The notes under the pieces were generated by a model that worked only from the letters and a program-made list of their open reading frames with translations, made no database searches and had not been told where the DNA came from. The position numbers and the translations under genes were made by a program. From assembly GCF_021462225.1 (NCBI RefSeq), contig NC_061815.1, forward strand, positions 47,281,873-47,345,872: a stretch of DNA of 64,000 bases. Direction: 5' to 3'. Shown piece by piece: positions 45,141 to 57,300 of this stretch (position 1 is its first letter; each line of letters begins with the position of its first letter). The stretch is from Girardinichthys multiradiatus. Lineage: Eukaryota > Chordata > Actinopteri > Cyprinodontiformes > Goodeidae.

Positions 45141-45276
45141 TACAAGATCATGACAATATAGAACAGAGTGTGACAGAAACCTTTCCTATTTTACTGTGAT
45201 TTTAAGTAATTACAGCTCCCACTTTGTTTACATTCTATTGTTGTTTGTGCAGACAGACAGGGATAGAAGGGACATT

Positions 45277-45836
45277 AATTAGGCATAAAATTAAGACCAC
45301 CTGCCTGATAGTATGTTAGTCCCCTGTTTGCCTTCATCAGACCACTGGGCTCCATCAGACCACGAAGGTGGAGTACTGCAAGCTGCAAATTAGGACCTCC
45401 ATGGATTGGATTCCTTTGTCCAATCCATGGAGTTGGATGGAAATGAGATTCTCAATAGGAATGAGATCTAAGACATTTGGAGGCCAAGTTAACACCTAAA
45501 CTAGCTGTTTTACTCCTCAAATCATTTATGGAGGACAGTGCTAAGGCTCACATTAATTATAATAGCAACATCCTTTAGGATGGCAGGACCCCAGGGAACA
45601 TCCCATTAGAGCTGTTTTTGGGATGCTCTGACCTATTTGTTTATCACAATTCTTCCCTTGTCAAACTCACTGATATTCTTATGCTTAAATGTTTTTCCTG
45701 CTTCTAACATATCAACTTTAAGGAGAAGATGTTCACTTGCTACATAATAGGTTCTGTCAAGAAGAGGTGATTAGTGATTAGTGTTATTTATGTCATCTGT
45801 CAGTTAGTGGTCATGATGTGATGTCTGGCTGATGTT
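45277..45836 (-). mobile_element. Internally deleted Tc1-like element
   Basis: The left end reads TTAGGCATAAAATTAAGACCACCTGCC. The right end reads AGTGGTCATGATGTGATGTC...GGCTGATGTT, decayed inverted repeats of each other. Antisense transposase pieces lie between: ATTTGGAGGCCAAGTTAACA (45476-45495) and GGGATGCTCTGACC (45619-45632). At about 560 bp it has lost roughly half of the usual length. It is non-autonomous. Confidence 0.75.
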
Positions 45837-45993
45837 GTTTTAAGCAAGGTCCTACAGAAAGAGAAATTTCAGTTTGGAAAACCAGTGAGCAGTTGTTATT
45901 GAATAGTCAAGATAAGGTCTAAAAAAGCTCCTTTAAAAGACTAATTAAATTTAGAACTTGAAAGATTTCTAATCAGTTTTGTGGAGGAATGTA

Positions 45994-46062
45994 TCATCCA
46001 TCCATCCATCCATCCATCCATCCATCCATCCATCCATCCATCCATCCATCCATCCATCCATC
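45994..46062. repeat. (CATC)n tail of a Rex3-like insertion
   Basis: About 17 tandem CATC units. On the minus strand they are GATG repeats directly 3' of Rex3-like sequence. Published Rex3 3' ends consist of GATG repeats. Confidence 0.9.
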
Positions 46063-46229
46063 GTCTTCCGCTTATCCGGGGTCGGGTCGCGGGGGCACCA
46101 GCCTAAACAGACCCAGACTTCCCTCTCCCCAGCAACTTAGGCCAGCTCGTCCGGGGGAATCCCAAGGCTTTCCTAGGCCAGCCGAGAAACATAGTTCCTC
46201 CAGTCTGTCCTAGGTCTTCCTCTGAGCCT
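46063..46229 (-). mobile_element. Rex3-like LINE, 5'-truncated 3' end
   Basis: The minus strand ends ...CGACCCGACCCCGGATAAGC and continues into the GATG array. The coding part corresponds to the extreme C-terminus of the copy at 28846-29664. Only about 167 bp are retained, a heavily 5'-truncated insertion. Confidence 0.85.
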
Positions 46230-48089
46230 CAAAACATTTATACATTGTGAGAAATTAGTATGATCAGACTAAATAATATTTAAGCCAGAGTCCCTCCATA
46301 CACTACCAAAAGACTAAATACTTTCTTTAGTTAGGCAGTGGCAATATGCTATTGAATGGTTTTCGGTTAGTGGCCCCTTGGACGCTCACGAGTGTTCATT
46401 CCTTATTTTGTATTCATTGTAGTTTCATATGTTAAATACACCATTGTCTATTCAATGTAAGAAACCGCTTGTAATGATACAACATGATCCAGTTTAAGAC
46501 TGATTTATTTAAACCGACATACAGTTGTGACAATTAAAAGTGTGATGAATAATGGCAACCTTGAAGTTGACAGTAAATGTTTAAATACCATGATCTTAGT
46601 TGTATAAATCAAACAAACTGAAGTACACATCTTGCTCTCCTGTTCCTGATTTACATGTTTAGTCTTCACCTAGTGATGCAGCTGGAAAATGCTCCCCTTA
46701 TTCATAAAGAAGATATTATAAGTTTGCCTTGATGATGTGCTCTATAACAATCTTAGAAAGAGGCACATGGCCTGTCAAGGTTGATGTTTCTTTTCTGCTT
46801 CTGTTTAAAAGAAGATTAAGTTAATCTATTCATTGTGCCAGAAGATCCAACTGTGTCCCTTAATTAAGCTCTTTTTATGATTCTGATAATGTAATATACA
46901 AAAACAAAACGGTTTTCTTTTTGAGTTTTGAAAGACATCCGTTTCCTTTGTTAATTTTTTCAGAAAATGCTTTTGAAGCAGTAGGTGGAAGAAATTCAGT
47001 CTCTTGGTGACCTGTTTACAACTGGCGGTGAGATGGAGAACGTGACGGACAGACAGATTAGGTCTTGGACTGCAGTAATATGGCTACTACGCCAGTCTAC
47101 TTAAGTAAGGATAGAACAGAACCAAAATCAATGCTCTCAATTCACTATTCCATCTGTTATTCTGTGGTGATGATGTATAAATTATAGAAGGAAATCAGAT
47201 TTGTATCTGGGGTAAGCTGTGAGCAGAGCAGTTGCACTTTAACATCAAAAACAGGAGATTGTCACCATGGGTGTGCTGCAATCAAGAGTAACTGTGGGAT
47301 CATATGATATTGATTTAGATCTTAATCTCTAAAGGGATATTTCTGATGCTTTGTTGATCTATGGCACAAAGAATTAAGGCAGCTCTGGGAAAAAAAGGTG
47401 GTCCCTGCCAGTGCAGGAAGGTGTACCTAATAAAGTGGAGTATAAGCGTATCAACTCTGGAGAGGAAAGCCTGCTCCAAAGAGTTATAGAATGGCAAAAC
47501 ACCTATAAAAATGTGTAGTCTATTAGTTACAGTTTTGACAATGGAAATCCAATTATTCTATCAGATCTATTATTAATATTTAAATCCTTTAATTTTCTTT
47601 TTCCCCAACCATTTATTTTTCAAATCTACAATATTTTGTATATTTTGCATATGTTTAACTACATATTTAGAATTTAATATCTTCTTTTAAAATTACATAT
47701 TTTTGGATCCTTTATAAATAAATCTTTTCCTCTAATGTAGTAATAATATTACTTCATAACCCATTCAGCCATCAACTATAAGCAAATACAAGTAGAAATG
47801 TGCAGCACAAACTATAGTAAAAATCAATGATGATTCCTGAACAAAGCTAAATTATGACCCCACTATTTTCCCAGCCAATAAGCTACTTTACCTTGAGCCA
47901 CTTCCTTTTCTCAGTTTAAGTGCAATCCAGTTTCTCTGTTGCATAAAATAAACCAACCTTCAACCACAGCAGCTGAACATCAGAAAAGAGTTTCATTTGT
48001 AGTGGTAAAATTTTGCCATTTCTGAAAGCAATGAAAAATAATCATCCTGACAAAAAACTCTCTTTGATCTTCCTCACAAAGAAGTCCCC
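46230..48089. other. Unassigned stretch
   Basis: AT-rich, with no recognisable gene or transposon. Confidence 0.45.
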
Positions 48090-48610
48090 ACCGCCTCTGG
48101 AGGAGTTTCCACTATCAGCATCCACATGCCTGCTGTAAAAATCCAGCAGAGAGAGAATATGAGTAAAGTCGCTGAGCCTGATAACATCCATGGTTGTGCT
48201 CTAATGCATCACTCAACTTACTAGTGTTGTTACAGGGAAAGTTAAAATCTTACTGGGGCCACATTTCAAGACAGCCACCATGGTCTCAGAAGTTAGAAAT
48301 CAGACAGTTTCTGACCTAAATGGCTTCAGTCCTGTGACATTGACCCTTTTTGTCAACCGGTGCTTCTGTACATCAAAAGCTACACACAAACCTGCCTGGG
48401 GCCTAACTAGTTTGCATTTAAAACCAAGCCTGCAGATGATAGGATTTGTACTGACTTTCTTTCTGTTTTCACTCACCAGAAAAAATACCGGCACACACAA
48501 ACAAGCTCTGCAATCAGGACTACCCTCCACCATGAAACGTGCAGACAAACTGAACCTTGTGAGTTCCTTGAAGACAGATATAACTGATAAAAATGTTTGA
48601 TGCCGTAGAC
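48090..48610 (+). mobile_element. Rex1-like LINE relic, RT N-terminal part
   Basis: Traces on the plus strand: KVAEPDNIHG near 48164-48193 (decayed AGPDNIPG) and DLNGFSPVTLTLFVNRCF at 48315-48368 (decayed CLNDYRPVALTPIVMKCF). It is heavily mutated, and a 106-codon ORF happens to span part of it. Confidence 0.5.
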
Positions 48611-51600
48611 CATGCAATGCCTCCTGAAGATCACCTGTAAAAGAACATCTCAAATCTACATACAAAAAATAAGAGCAAAAATGACAAGGAAGAAAGGTCA
48701 AGTTTTGCATCCATTGTAATCTAAAGGTGTATTCTAGGGATGAAACTGCTTGGAGTGTCAGATCTGAGATGTGTGTTTAATGCATATTGTGTGAAAACAA
48801 TATACAGTTTGTTAAGTGAATGGCACCAAAAGACTATGTGCTGATTGTACAAGCAGATGTTAGTGAAATAAGTCAAGCTACATAAATAAAGGTTATAGAA
48901 ATGCTGACAAATGTCATGTCATTTATTTTGGTCCTGTGCTTCTTTGAGATTGTGAAAGAAAAGTCTTTAGCAGCAAAGATAGTACTTTCACCTTTCAGTG
49001 TCATCATATTGAACCAATAATCCTCCAAGATCCTGCAGTGATATTAAAACTATCATGGCATGTGAGGATGCATACAGTTCAGTAAAACATTAACCTTTTG
49101 AACATTTATCTTTAACACTGTGATCCGTAGCGTTTCAGTAAGCTCGACGAACAGACCACACTTCTATAAAGAAGCTCCTTGATTATAGAAGTTCATTAAA
49201 GGTGACATTTAACCAGAACTTCAGTATTATGTTCTTTTTAAAAGAAAGTATCAAGTCTAGACAAAATCTCTACCTTTAAAAAGTCAAAGGAGGATAATTA
49301 ATTTTCAGTAAAATGAAGAAAACAAAAATATCATGACCTCCAGGAAGATAGAAGAAAAGTGTTTTCAAATTAAATTAATATGTGATTATTAATGAATTAA
49401 ATAAAAGGAGCAGGGTACAAGCACTTATGGCTCTTCTTTAAATCTAATTTGAATGATGTGTTAATACATTTGCAGGCACAAGTAAAGACAATGAATTGGA
49501 TAGACAGTTCTTAATACCTGCTCCTAAAATCTCAACTTACAATGAGAAATTCAGATTGCGAGCGGGAAACACGTATATTCTGTTTTGGTTAATAGTTTTA
49601 ACACTTTTGAATCTGTTTGTTTTTATTTCCAAGTCTCTCCGCATTTCTATTAAATGTTCTTTCTAGGATACAATATTCCTCTCCTCAGAAATCAAGCCTG
49701 TTTATGATGACGCATCATCCCTCTTCTGGTTTCAATATCTCAGAACCTGCAAATCAAAGTGTATTTTTAAGTAGATTATTGTTGTAATTGTAAATTGTTC
49801 TAGATCTAAATTGGATACACTTTTTTATTATTCAGACCAGATATGTGGTCTTTTTCTGAACAGTATACGGCAAATGATGAGGAGAACATCCATTTTAATA
49901 GCAGCCACTGCAGGATATCTTGGTCAAAGAGCCTCTTTCTACGGACGCAGAGGACATTAGTAATGATGTTATTCACATCATGTCCTTTTCATTTGTTTGA
50001 TTAAATGATTTTCTGAACCCATCGACTTAATTTCCTTCAGAGAAAAAACATACTCAACATCCTGGTGGTATTCTTTGTAAATTGAGACTACAGGAAAATC
50101 AGAACCAGCTTTGTCTTCTTGAAAATAAAAGTTTAGAATACAAAGATAAATAGAAAATGTATTTAAGGGAAAAAGTAAAGTTAGTGTGATTTTAACACAC
50201 AACTGTTTTAAATGCATTCATTCTGAACATTTAATTAAAGTTTACTGGCAGCTGTGGACAAGCTCCTCAAACTGATTTTTATCCAAGTATAAAATATAGT
50301 TTGAACTGTAAGGTCTTGACAAATGGTGCATATTGTTTGTACATTAAGCCTACAGTTGACAAATTACAGTTTTTACCCAATTTGGTTGAGCAACGGTACA
50401 CAGAGACAACTGGTTTCAAATAAAACATTTTTTAATTTTCACTCATAAAATAATGCATAAAAACATTTTTCTCATCACGGTATTCAGTCTGAATGGACTA
50501 CCTCCTGTCACAATGCTTCAAAATAAGGACAATTAACGATACATCAGTCATGCATTAAATGTTTTTTTTTTTTCAAATAAAAAAATAAATCTAAAAAATT
50601 GAAATTACAGATGTAATCTATTCAAACTAGTAATAGTAATAATAGTATATATACCTAAAACATTACTGTCAAATTAAAACATAAAAAACTATAAACCTCA
50701 TAATTCCATATTATTATCATACTTGAATGTTAAAATAGTTTTTTTGTTTCTGTTATTGACAACTAGATTTTGTTTAAGCTAAATTGGCTTTGACAGCATA
50801 TTATATGCAGTGTGCCAATGAGAATACATTGGTGCATGGAATGATTAAAATCGAATTATGAATGATTAAATGAAACTGCAATATGTCAATGTACCTGCAT
50901 GTCAAATTCAATCTCAAAAATGGGAAAAACCTTTCTTAATTCAATTATTAAAATTACTTCTTTTTTTTGTGATTTGCCAAACCGAAAATGAAAAGTCTCG
51001 TATTCAAGTGCTCACATTTCTTGTTGCTGCCTGAAGGAAAGGAATCTTCTTCCTGCACAATTTGCCAAATTAGGCCTCAGTGGGTTTATGCCACAACTTT
51101 TAAAGTTTGATATCAAGTCAAAGTAAAGGCCTGCATCTTATTAAAAAACGTTGAAATGGACGTTTAGAAGGTTTCTTATAAAATCACATGAGGCTCTGGG
51201 GAAGTTATTTGTCATGGTAAGGAAATAAGGAAATGCCCACTAGACATTTAGTCAATATGTATCTATTTTGTATTGCGTCTAGTGAATGACTGTAGAAATG
51301 AGGAGAGGATACACCAACTTAAAAACCTTTGTCTTAGAGGTTTCAAGTAGCTGTTACAATCCACTTCGATCTGAGCTCACCTACATATATGGACAGAACA
51401 CAATTTAAAAAATAAACCATCAAACAAAAGAAACTGCTCAGCACAGCATGACAATATGCTGGTTCATATATGCTACCTTGAACTATATTGATTTATATTG
51501 TATAAACAATCAGTGTCAATTAAACTAGTCTGTGCCATTAAATCTATTTAAAAAATCTAAAGGACGGATTCTCTGCCTATTCCATAAGAGCATTTTTCAT

Positions 51601-51756
51601 CAAACATGTTAAGAAGCTGTACAATTCTCAGGTTCAGGATTTATTTACCATTGATCAAATTAATTCAATTTAATCAAAGAGTATGTTTATTATTAATGAC
51701 ACTATACTGTGTTGCCTATTGTAATGGGGTAAAAGAAACAAACAAATATATGAATA
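48611..51756. other. Unassigned stretch
   Basis: About 3.1 kb of AT-rich DNA with no recognisable gene, RNA or transposon. Confidence 0.45.
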
Positions 51757-52225
51757 CACTACCGGTCAAGTTTTAGATACACTTTCTCACTTCAAGGGTC
51801 TCTTTATTTTCATGACTATTTACATTGTAGATTCTCATCAAAGGCAAAAAAACTGTGAAATAACTCTAAACATTTTTATATTTAGGTTATTACAAAATAG
51901 CCACCCTTTGCCTTGAGGACTGCTTAGATCTGTTGGCGTTCTCTCCATGAGCTTCATGAGATGGTCCTGAGAGTCTTGAAATAATTTCCCAGAGGTTCAT
52001 TGAGAGACGGCCAAAGGTCAATATTTCATTCATCACAGCAATCGACGGCTACTTTAAGGAATCTAAAATATAAACATCATTTATAGTTGTTTTAAAATTT
52101 TTCGCTTGCTACATAATTCTATATGTGTTCATTCACAGTTTTGATGCCTTCAGTGAGAATCTATGTACAATGGAAATAGTCATAAACATGAAGAAAACCA
52201 TTAAATGAGAAAGTGTGTCTAAAAC
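51757..52225. mobile_element. Non-autonomous Tc1-like element, about 470 bp
   Basis: It begins CACTACCGGTCAAGTTTTAG after TA (51755-51756) and ends ...AATGAGAAAGTGTGTCTAAAAC. The ends are long inverted repeats: TTTCATGACTATTTACATTG / CAATGGAAATAGTCATAAAC-type blocks at about 51808 and 52170. The centre keeps only the antisense transposase C-terminus (ATAGCCACCCTTTGCCTTGA, 51897-51916). It is an internally deleted derivative. Confidence 0.75.
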
Positions 52226-52647
52226 AAGTAACGTTTATTTTCTACATGCCGAAATGTGCATTAAAAAATATTGCGCTGCAAGGGTTTTGTGTATACCTAT
52301 GCTTCATACAGGAGGCCCTAGATTTCGTTAAGTCACCTTTCAGTGAATCAATCTTAAAGTTGTTCTATGGAAGGAGGGAGCAAGTGGTTTTTCAGGTCGT
52401 TGGGTGTTTGCATGGTTTCCCTCTTTAGATCACTCTGTAACCAAACAGGAAAATCAGGAAAAATACTTTTAGAGAAAGCCACTAAGAGTTACTGAGGACA
52501 AGAGGACAAACAAAAAAACTTCACACATGAACTTCAAACAAAACTTAGATGAAAACAGCAAAGCAAGACCAAATAAACATTTATTACAAGCAAATCTGAC
52601 AAATCAATCAGGCTCGGCTCTGACTGAGATGGAAGTGATAGAATATA
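52226..52647. other. Unassigned stretch
   Basis: No recognisable gene or repeat. Confidence 0.4.
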
Positions 52648-52870
52648 CACTATATTATCAAAAGTATTGGGTCAGACTGCCAAATCAATGAATGTCTGTG
52701 TTCCAATCACTTCAAGGGCTACAAGTGTATAAAGTTTGGTGTGGTGAAACTTGACTGTCCTGCACAGAGACAGCCTTCTTGAACACATTTGGGATGAAAG
52801 AGCAGATGCTGCAATGCTGGCTTTCTCATCTATGAATACACTCCTGAACCTTGTGGAAAATGTTTAAGAG
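52648..52870. mobile_element. Tc1-like relic, family T2
   Basis: CACTATATTATCAAAAGTAT after TA (52646-52647) is a family T2 terminus. TGTTCCAATCACTTCAAGGG and ACAAGTGTATAAAG match the usual subterminal region. GAACACATTTGGGATGA (52784-52800) and CTCCTGAACCTTGTGGAAAA (52842-52861) come from the transposase 3' end. This is an internally deleted and degraded copy. Confidence 0.6.
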
Positions 52871-52892
52871 GTAGTTAAAACTGGTATTTCTA

Positions 52893-52938
52893 GGGGGGGG
52901 GGGGGGGGATTTCTAGGGGGGGGGGGGGGGGGGGGGGG
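52893..52938 (+). repeat. Two long poly-G tracts
   Basis: Sixteen Gs (52893-52908) and twenty-three Gs (52916-52938) are separated by ATTTCTA, with ATTTCTA also before the first run. The tract has strong G-quadruplex potential, but runs like this are also a typical site of sequencing or assembly error. Confidence 0.8.
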
Positions 52939-53420
52939 ATTCTCTATGAACCCCATAGAGAATCTGTGGGATATTGTGAAGAGAACGTTGAGAGACTCAA
53001 GACCCAACACTCTGGATGAGCTAAAGGCCGCTATTGAAGCATCCTGGGCCTCCATAAGACCTCAGCAGTGCCACAGGCTGATTGCCTCCATGCCACGCCG
53101 CATTGAAGCAGTCATTTCTGCAAAAGGATTCCCGACCAAGTATTGAGTGCATAACTGTACATGATTATTTGAAGGTTGACGTTTTTTGTATAAAAAATAG
53201 TTTTCTTTTATTGGTCGGATGAAATATGCTAATTTTGTGAGATAGGAATTTTGGGTTTTCATGAGCTGTATGCCAAAATCATCCGTAAGACAATAAAAGA
53301 CCTGAAATATTTCAGTTAGTGTGCAATGAATCTAAAATATATGAATGTTACATTTTCATCATGACATTATGGAAAATAATGAACTTTATCACAATATGCT
53401 AATATTTTGAGAAGGACCTG
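52939..53420 (+). mobile_element. Tc1 transposon family T1, truncated copy 4
   Basis: The plus-strand frame holds the last third of the transposase from NPIENLW (the catalytic Glu region) to GFPTKY and stop (52946-53146). It then runs through the 3' terminal repeat to ...GAGAAGGACCTG at 53420, followed by TA. Everything 5' of the third catalytic residue is missing and replaced by the poly-G tract. The terminal repeat is complete, apart from a small deletion near 53287. Confidence 0.9.
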
Positions 53421-55431
53421 TAATCAACAACCCAAACTCCAATCATGATACCTTAACAACTTATTTCAATTGCAAGAGTTGTAATTTCTGTAAATTAGCC
53501 AGTTGGTTTTAATGTTGTGGATTATATGTAGTCTCAGTTTTTTTTTTTTTTAACATTACAGTAAAGGACACTGAAATCGACAAAACATCCAGTTTGCAAA
53601 TTTTTTCTTGCTACCTGACACCCTTGGTGCTATGATGATCTGCTCCAAAGATCTGTTCCAAATTTTTGGTTTATCACAATTAGCAACAATAGCAATAAGT
53701 TACTTTGTGACAGGATCATGTGAAGAAAGAATTAGGTGCAATTTTAGAGATAGTTCTTTATAATTGTCCTAAAATATATAAAAAATCATTATTTTCAGGC
53801 TCTTTGGCTAGAAACTGTCTTTTAAAATTGTTATTATTTCTGTATTTCTATTTAATTGAAGCACAAGAAGGCCATGGAAAGCCAAAAGATGAGATTTCCT
53901 TTGTATAGCCAAAAAACGAATTAAGTTCCATACATTAAGTTGGTCTTATTTTTTATTATTTAAGTAACTTTTAGGGAAAATTTTTAAAGAATAGACATCT
54001 GGGAATTAACTTTAATTGTAAGTGCTATTTTACAAAACTATAAAAGTACAATTATTAGAATAAGTTGCCATAATATTCTTATATAAAAGGTGTTTCAAAT
54101 AAGCATTTTAATAACTTCAGTTTTAATAACTTAAGTTTTCTATTTTCTTCTGTTTGAAGTACAAGCTGCACCTTTTTTCTAACAGCTCAAAGAAAGTACA
54201 GAAAATGTGCCTTGAACTAAAATGTCACAATTATCAAGCGGCAAAAGATTAAATGTGTCAAACTGTGTCAGTGTCATCAAAAGAATAAAAGGTAGGGACA
54301 GTTGTGCCGTCAGTTGTCAGGCAAGTCAACACACCTTCATAGACATGTTTGTTTATACCCTGCACCTGTGGGAGGGAATTCTGCATGATGGCATGAAATT
54401 AGGAAAATCCAGTCACTACTGAAGAGTTTATGAAGTGATAACAAATATAGACTGTTTATTACTGCATCGGCCACAGATTAAATTTTGATTCCTCACATCA
54501 GTTTATAATTACCATGTGTTAACATGTCTGAGGTACATTAACATGTTGTCTGCCATTTACTGTATGTTTTGATCCTGTCCATTTGTGATTGCTTGTTTAA
54601 GGTGAAGAAAATCAAATTAAATGCACAAACTTTAGACTTTTCTTGACTTTTTATTTCCAAAGAGGGTTAAGTTTATTAAATGGAACAGGACAGATGTCTC
54701 ACCAGTGTGTATCAAACCTGATCCTTTCAAGGTTTGCCAGCCATCTCACTGATTAATACTGGACTCGCAGTCCATCTCTCTCTCGCTTGCTCTTGCTCTA
54801 TGTCTCTTTCTCTTTTGTGCCCATCACATTTTTTATCAACCCTGCTTCTGCATGGGTTCAGTTAAGTCTCCCTGTTGGGACTTGAGCTGAGTTCATACTA
54901 GAGCAGGAATCGATTTGCCTTTTTAGGGTATAAAGAGAAATGAAAGTATGACAAGGAAGTGGAATAAAACAGTTTCATCCCACTAGGAAGTCTATTTCTT
55001 TTAGGAAATAATAGTGATAGAAAGGAACCAATAGATGTGGCGTTTGAAGCTTTGGTTGGTCATCCAGCTAAAACTAGTTTCTTCACATAGTATAAAAATT
55101 TTTCCTAAAGTTCTAAAGGCTTTTTTTAAGTCAGGATGAACAGTCTGCTCAAATTCTAAGAAAATTAAAGACTGAACACGGTAAGCTTTCAAATCAGTTG
55201 TTCTAATTATGGGCTGGATTTTATTTTAAACAAATATAGAACTAATGTAGCAAATGTAGAGCAAAAAAAGTGTATACAAATCCCTATTAAAAAGACAGAG
55301 AGAAACCATTCAAACACTTGTAAAATTCCTTAACAAGCCATTTAAAAATACAAAAAAAAAAAAAAAGCATTCCTATTAACTGGTCATTTGTTGAAGTCAC
55401 TTTTCATTCACTTTCAGCATTTAGTCTTTCA
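53421..55431. other. Unassigned stretch
   Basis: About 2 kb of AT-rich DNA with no recognisable gene or transposon; CT-rich near 54772-54815. Confidence 0.45.
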
Positions 55432-56450
55432 ATTTAATTCAATTCAGTTTTATTTATATAGTGCCAATTCAGAACACATGTCGTCTCAAGGCACTTCACA
55501 AAGTCAATTCAATTGAATTATACAGATTTCAAGTCAGGTGCAAACATGTCAATTATTGAACAGTGCAGTCAGATTCAGTTATTTATTCAAATTGGTTAAA
55601 AAGTTTTTCTATCTGAGGAAACCCAGCAGATTGCATCCAGTCAGTGACTTGTAGCATTCACTCCTCCTGGATGAGCATGTAGAGACAGTGGACAGTCACT
55701 GGTGTTGACTATGCAGCAATCCCTCATACTGAACATGCATGTAGTAACAGTGGAGAGGAAAAACTCCCTTTTAACAGGAAGAAACCTCCAGCAGAACCAG
55801 AACCAGGCTCAGTGTCAGCGGCCATCTGCCACGACCGACTGGGGGTTTGAGAGAACAGAGCAGAGACACAAAGAGAACAAAGAAGCACTGATCCAGGAGT
55901 CCTTTCTGTGCCAAAGAAAAGTAAATGTTAATGGTTGTAGCTTTTACTGGCTTCATCTAGGAAGAAAAAACATAAACTGAGCCAGTTTTCAAGTTTAGAG
56001 TATGAAAGAGAGCACATAAAGTTTGTCACAGTAAAAGCTGAGTCATTAGCTATGTCTAGGACAAAAATAGGGTTAAACACTGAAAGACATGGCCATGTGT
56101 ATCATCGGTACAAGGTGAGCATTAAGTTGTTGCTAGCAGAAGCTTGGAAGATACACCCCTCCAAGAAGGTGTCACAGGTAGACACAGAGTCAGGCCAGGT
56201 GTAGCTTCTAGAGAGAGAAAAGAGAGAGAACAAAGTTAAAAGCTGAAATAACAGCAAATAATGCAAAATTGGAGAGCGGTATGAGAATTTAGCGGAGAGA
56301 GTGAAAGTGGTCGTTATGTCCTCCAGCAGCCTAAGCCTATAGCAGCATAACTACAGAGATAGCTCAGGATAACCTAAGCCACTCTAACTATAAGCTTTAT
56401 CAAAAAGGAACGTTTGAAGCCTTGTCTTAAAAGTAGACAGGGTTAACACC
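55432..56450 (+). repeat. Interspersed repeat R1, long copy
   Basis: Starts AATTTAATTCAATTCAG and shares TATTTATATAGTGCCAATTC, CACTTCACAA, ATTATTGAACAGTGCAGTC and TTATTCAAATTGG with the short copy at 433-584. It continues with a conserved-looking middle (AACTCCCTTTTAACAGGAAG, CCACGACCGACTGGGGGTTT) and a purine-rich end. It has no long coding domain. The 92-codon ORF inside shows no motif. Confidence 0.7.
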
Positions 56451-56889
56451 TGCCATCATTTAGGATGACCTGAGGAGGTCATACTTATTGTTATATGACA
56501 TATTATGCCAGCTTTTTCTGACATGCAAATCCTTTACTTAAACCCAGTTTTGGAAAAAAGTTACAAAATATAAAAAAGATGTCATTATCAGTATATTGGA
56601 CAGGAAAAAAAAAGGAAGCGCGTGGCATTATGGCAAAGTGAAGACAATCATCAATAACTGAAAAAATATGGAGCAACAGTGAGATTTAAAAAAAAAAAAC
56701 TGGTAGTTTTTCCAAAAAAGGATAAACAGAACTGCAACTGGTCGGGTAGACAGCCAAGAGGCAGACAGCAGCACTAAACGCCATGAAGGCAGTTTTGGCA
56801 AATACTTGGATGTGTTCTATATGAGACAGACTCTTTAATTCTGAATATTTCTGGAGTAGGTTTTGTCCCAAAACAAATATCTAAGCCTC
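56451..56889. other. Unassigned stretch
   Basis: A-rich runs only. It may contain worn 5' sequence of the Tc1 relic that follows. Confidence 0.4.
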
Positions 56890-57300
56890 ACTGAAAACAT
56901 ACCTAAACCTTATGGAAGAATGTCTTATGGTCTGATGAACCAGATTTGAACCTTTGGGTCACAGTTCCAAACCTACACAGCACATCGGCAGATGAACATT
57001 ATAAAGTAAAACACAGAGGTGGTTGCATCATGTTTTGGTTTTATTTATCTTCAGGTGGAACAGGGGTTTTTGTGAAGCAGGAAGAAATTCTGAACAATTC
57101 ATACCAGTCAAACACCAGTCACTGGGAGCTGAAAATGAAGAGGGATTTAAAAAGAACAGTGAGTCCAAGCATATATTCAAATCTACTAAACAATGGCTAC
57201 ATCCAGAGAAAATTACAAATTTGGAATGGCCTAGCAAGAGCCCAGAAACAAATTTGAAGGTTTGGTGGGCAAATATTGCCATGTCAAGACATAGCTTGCT
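56890..57300 (+). pseudogene. Tc1-like transposase relic, catalytic domain
   Basis: Plus-strand frames read VLWSDEPDLNLWV (first catalytic Asp in the usual LFSDES context) and KVKHRGGCIMFWFYLSSGGTG in part. After a frameshift near 57140 they read SKHIFKSTKQWL and then TNLEWPSKSPETN, the decayed approach to the third catalytic residue. The N-terminal DNA-binding part is not recognisable. It is non-functional. Confidence 0.75.
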
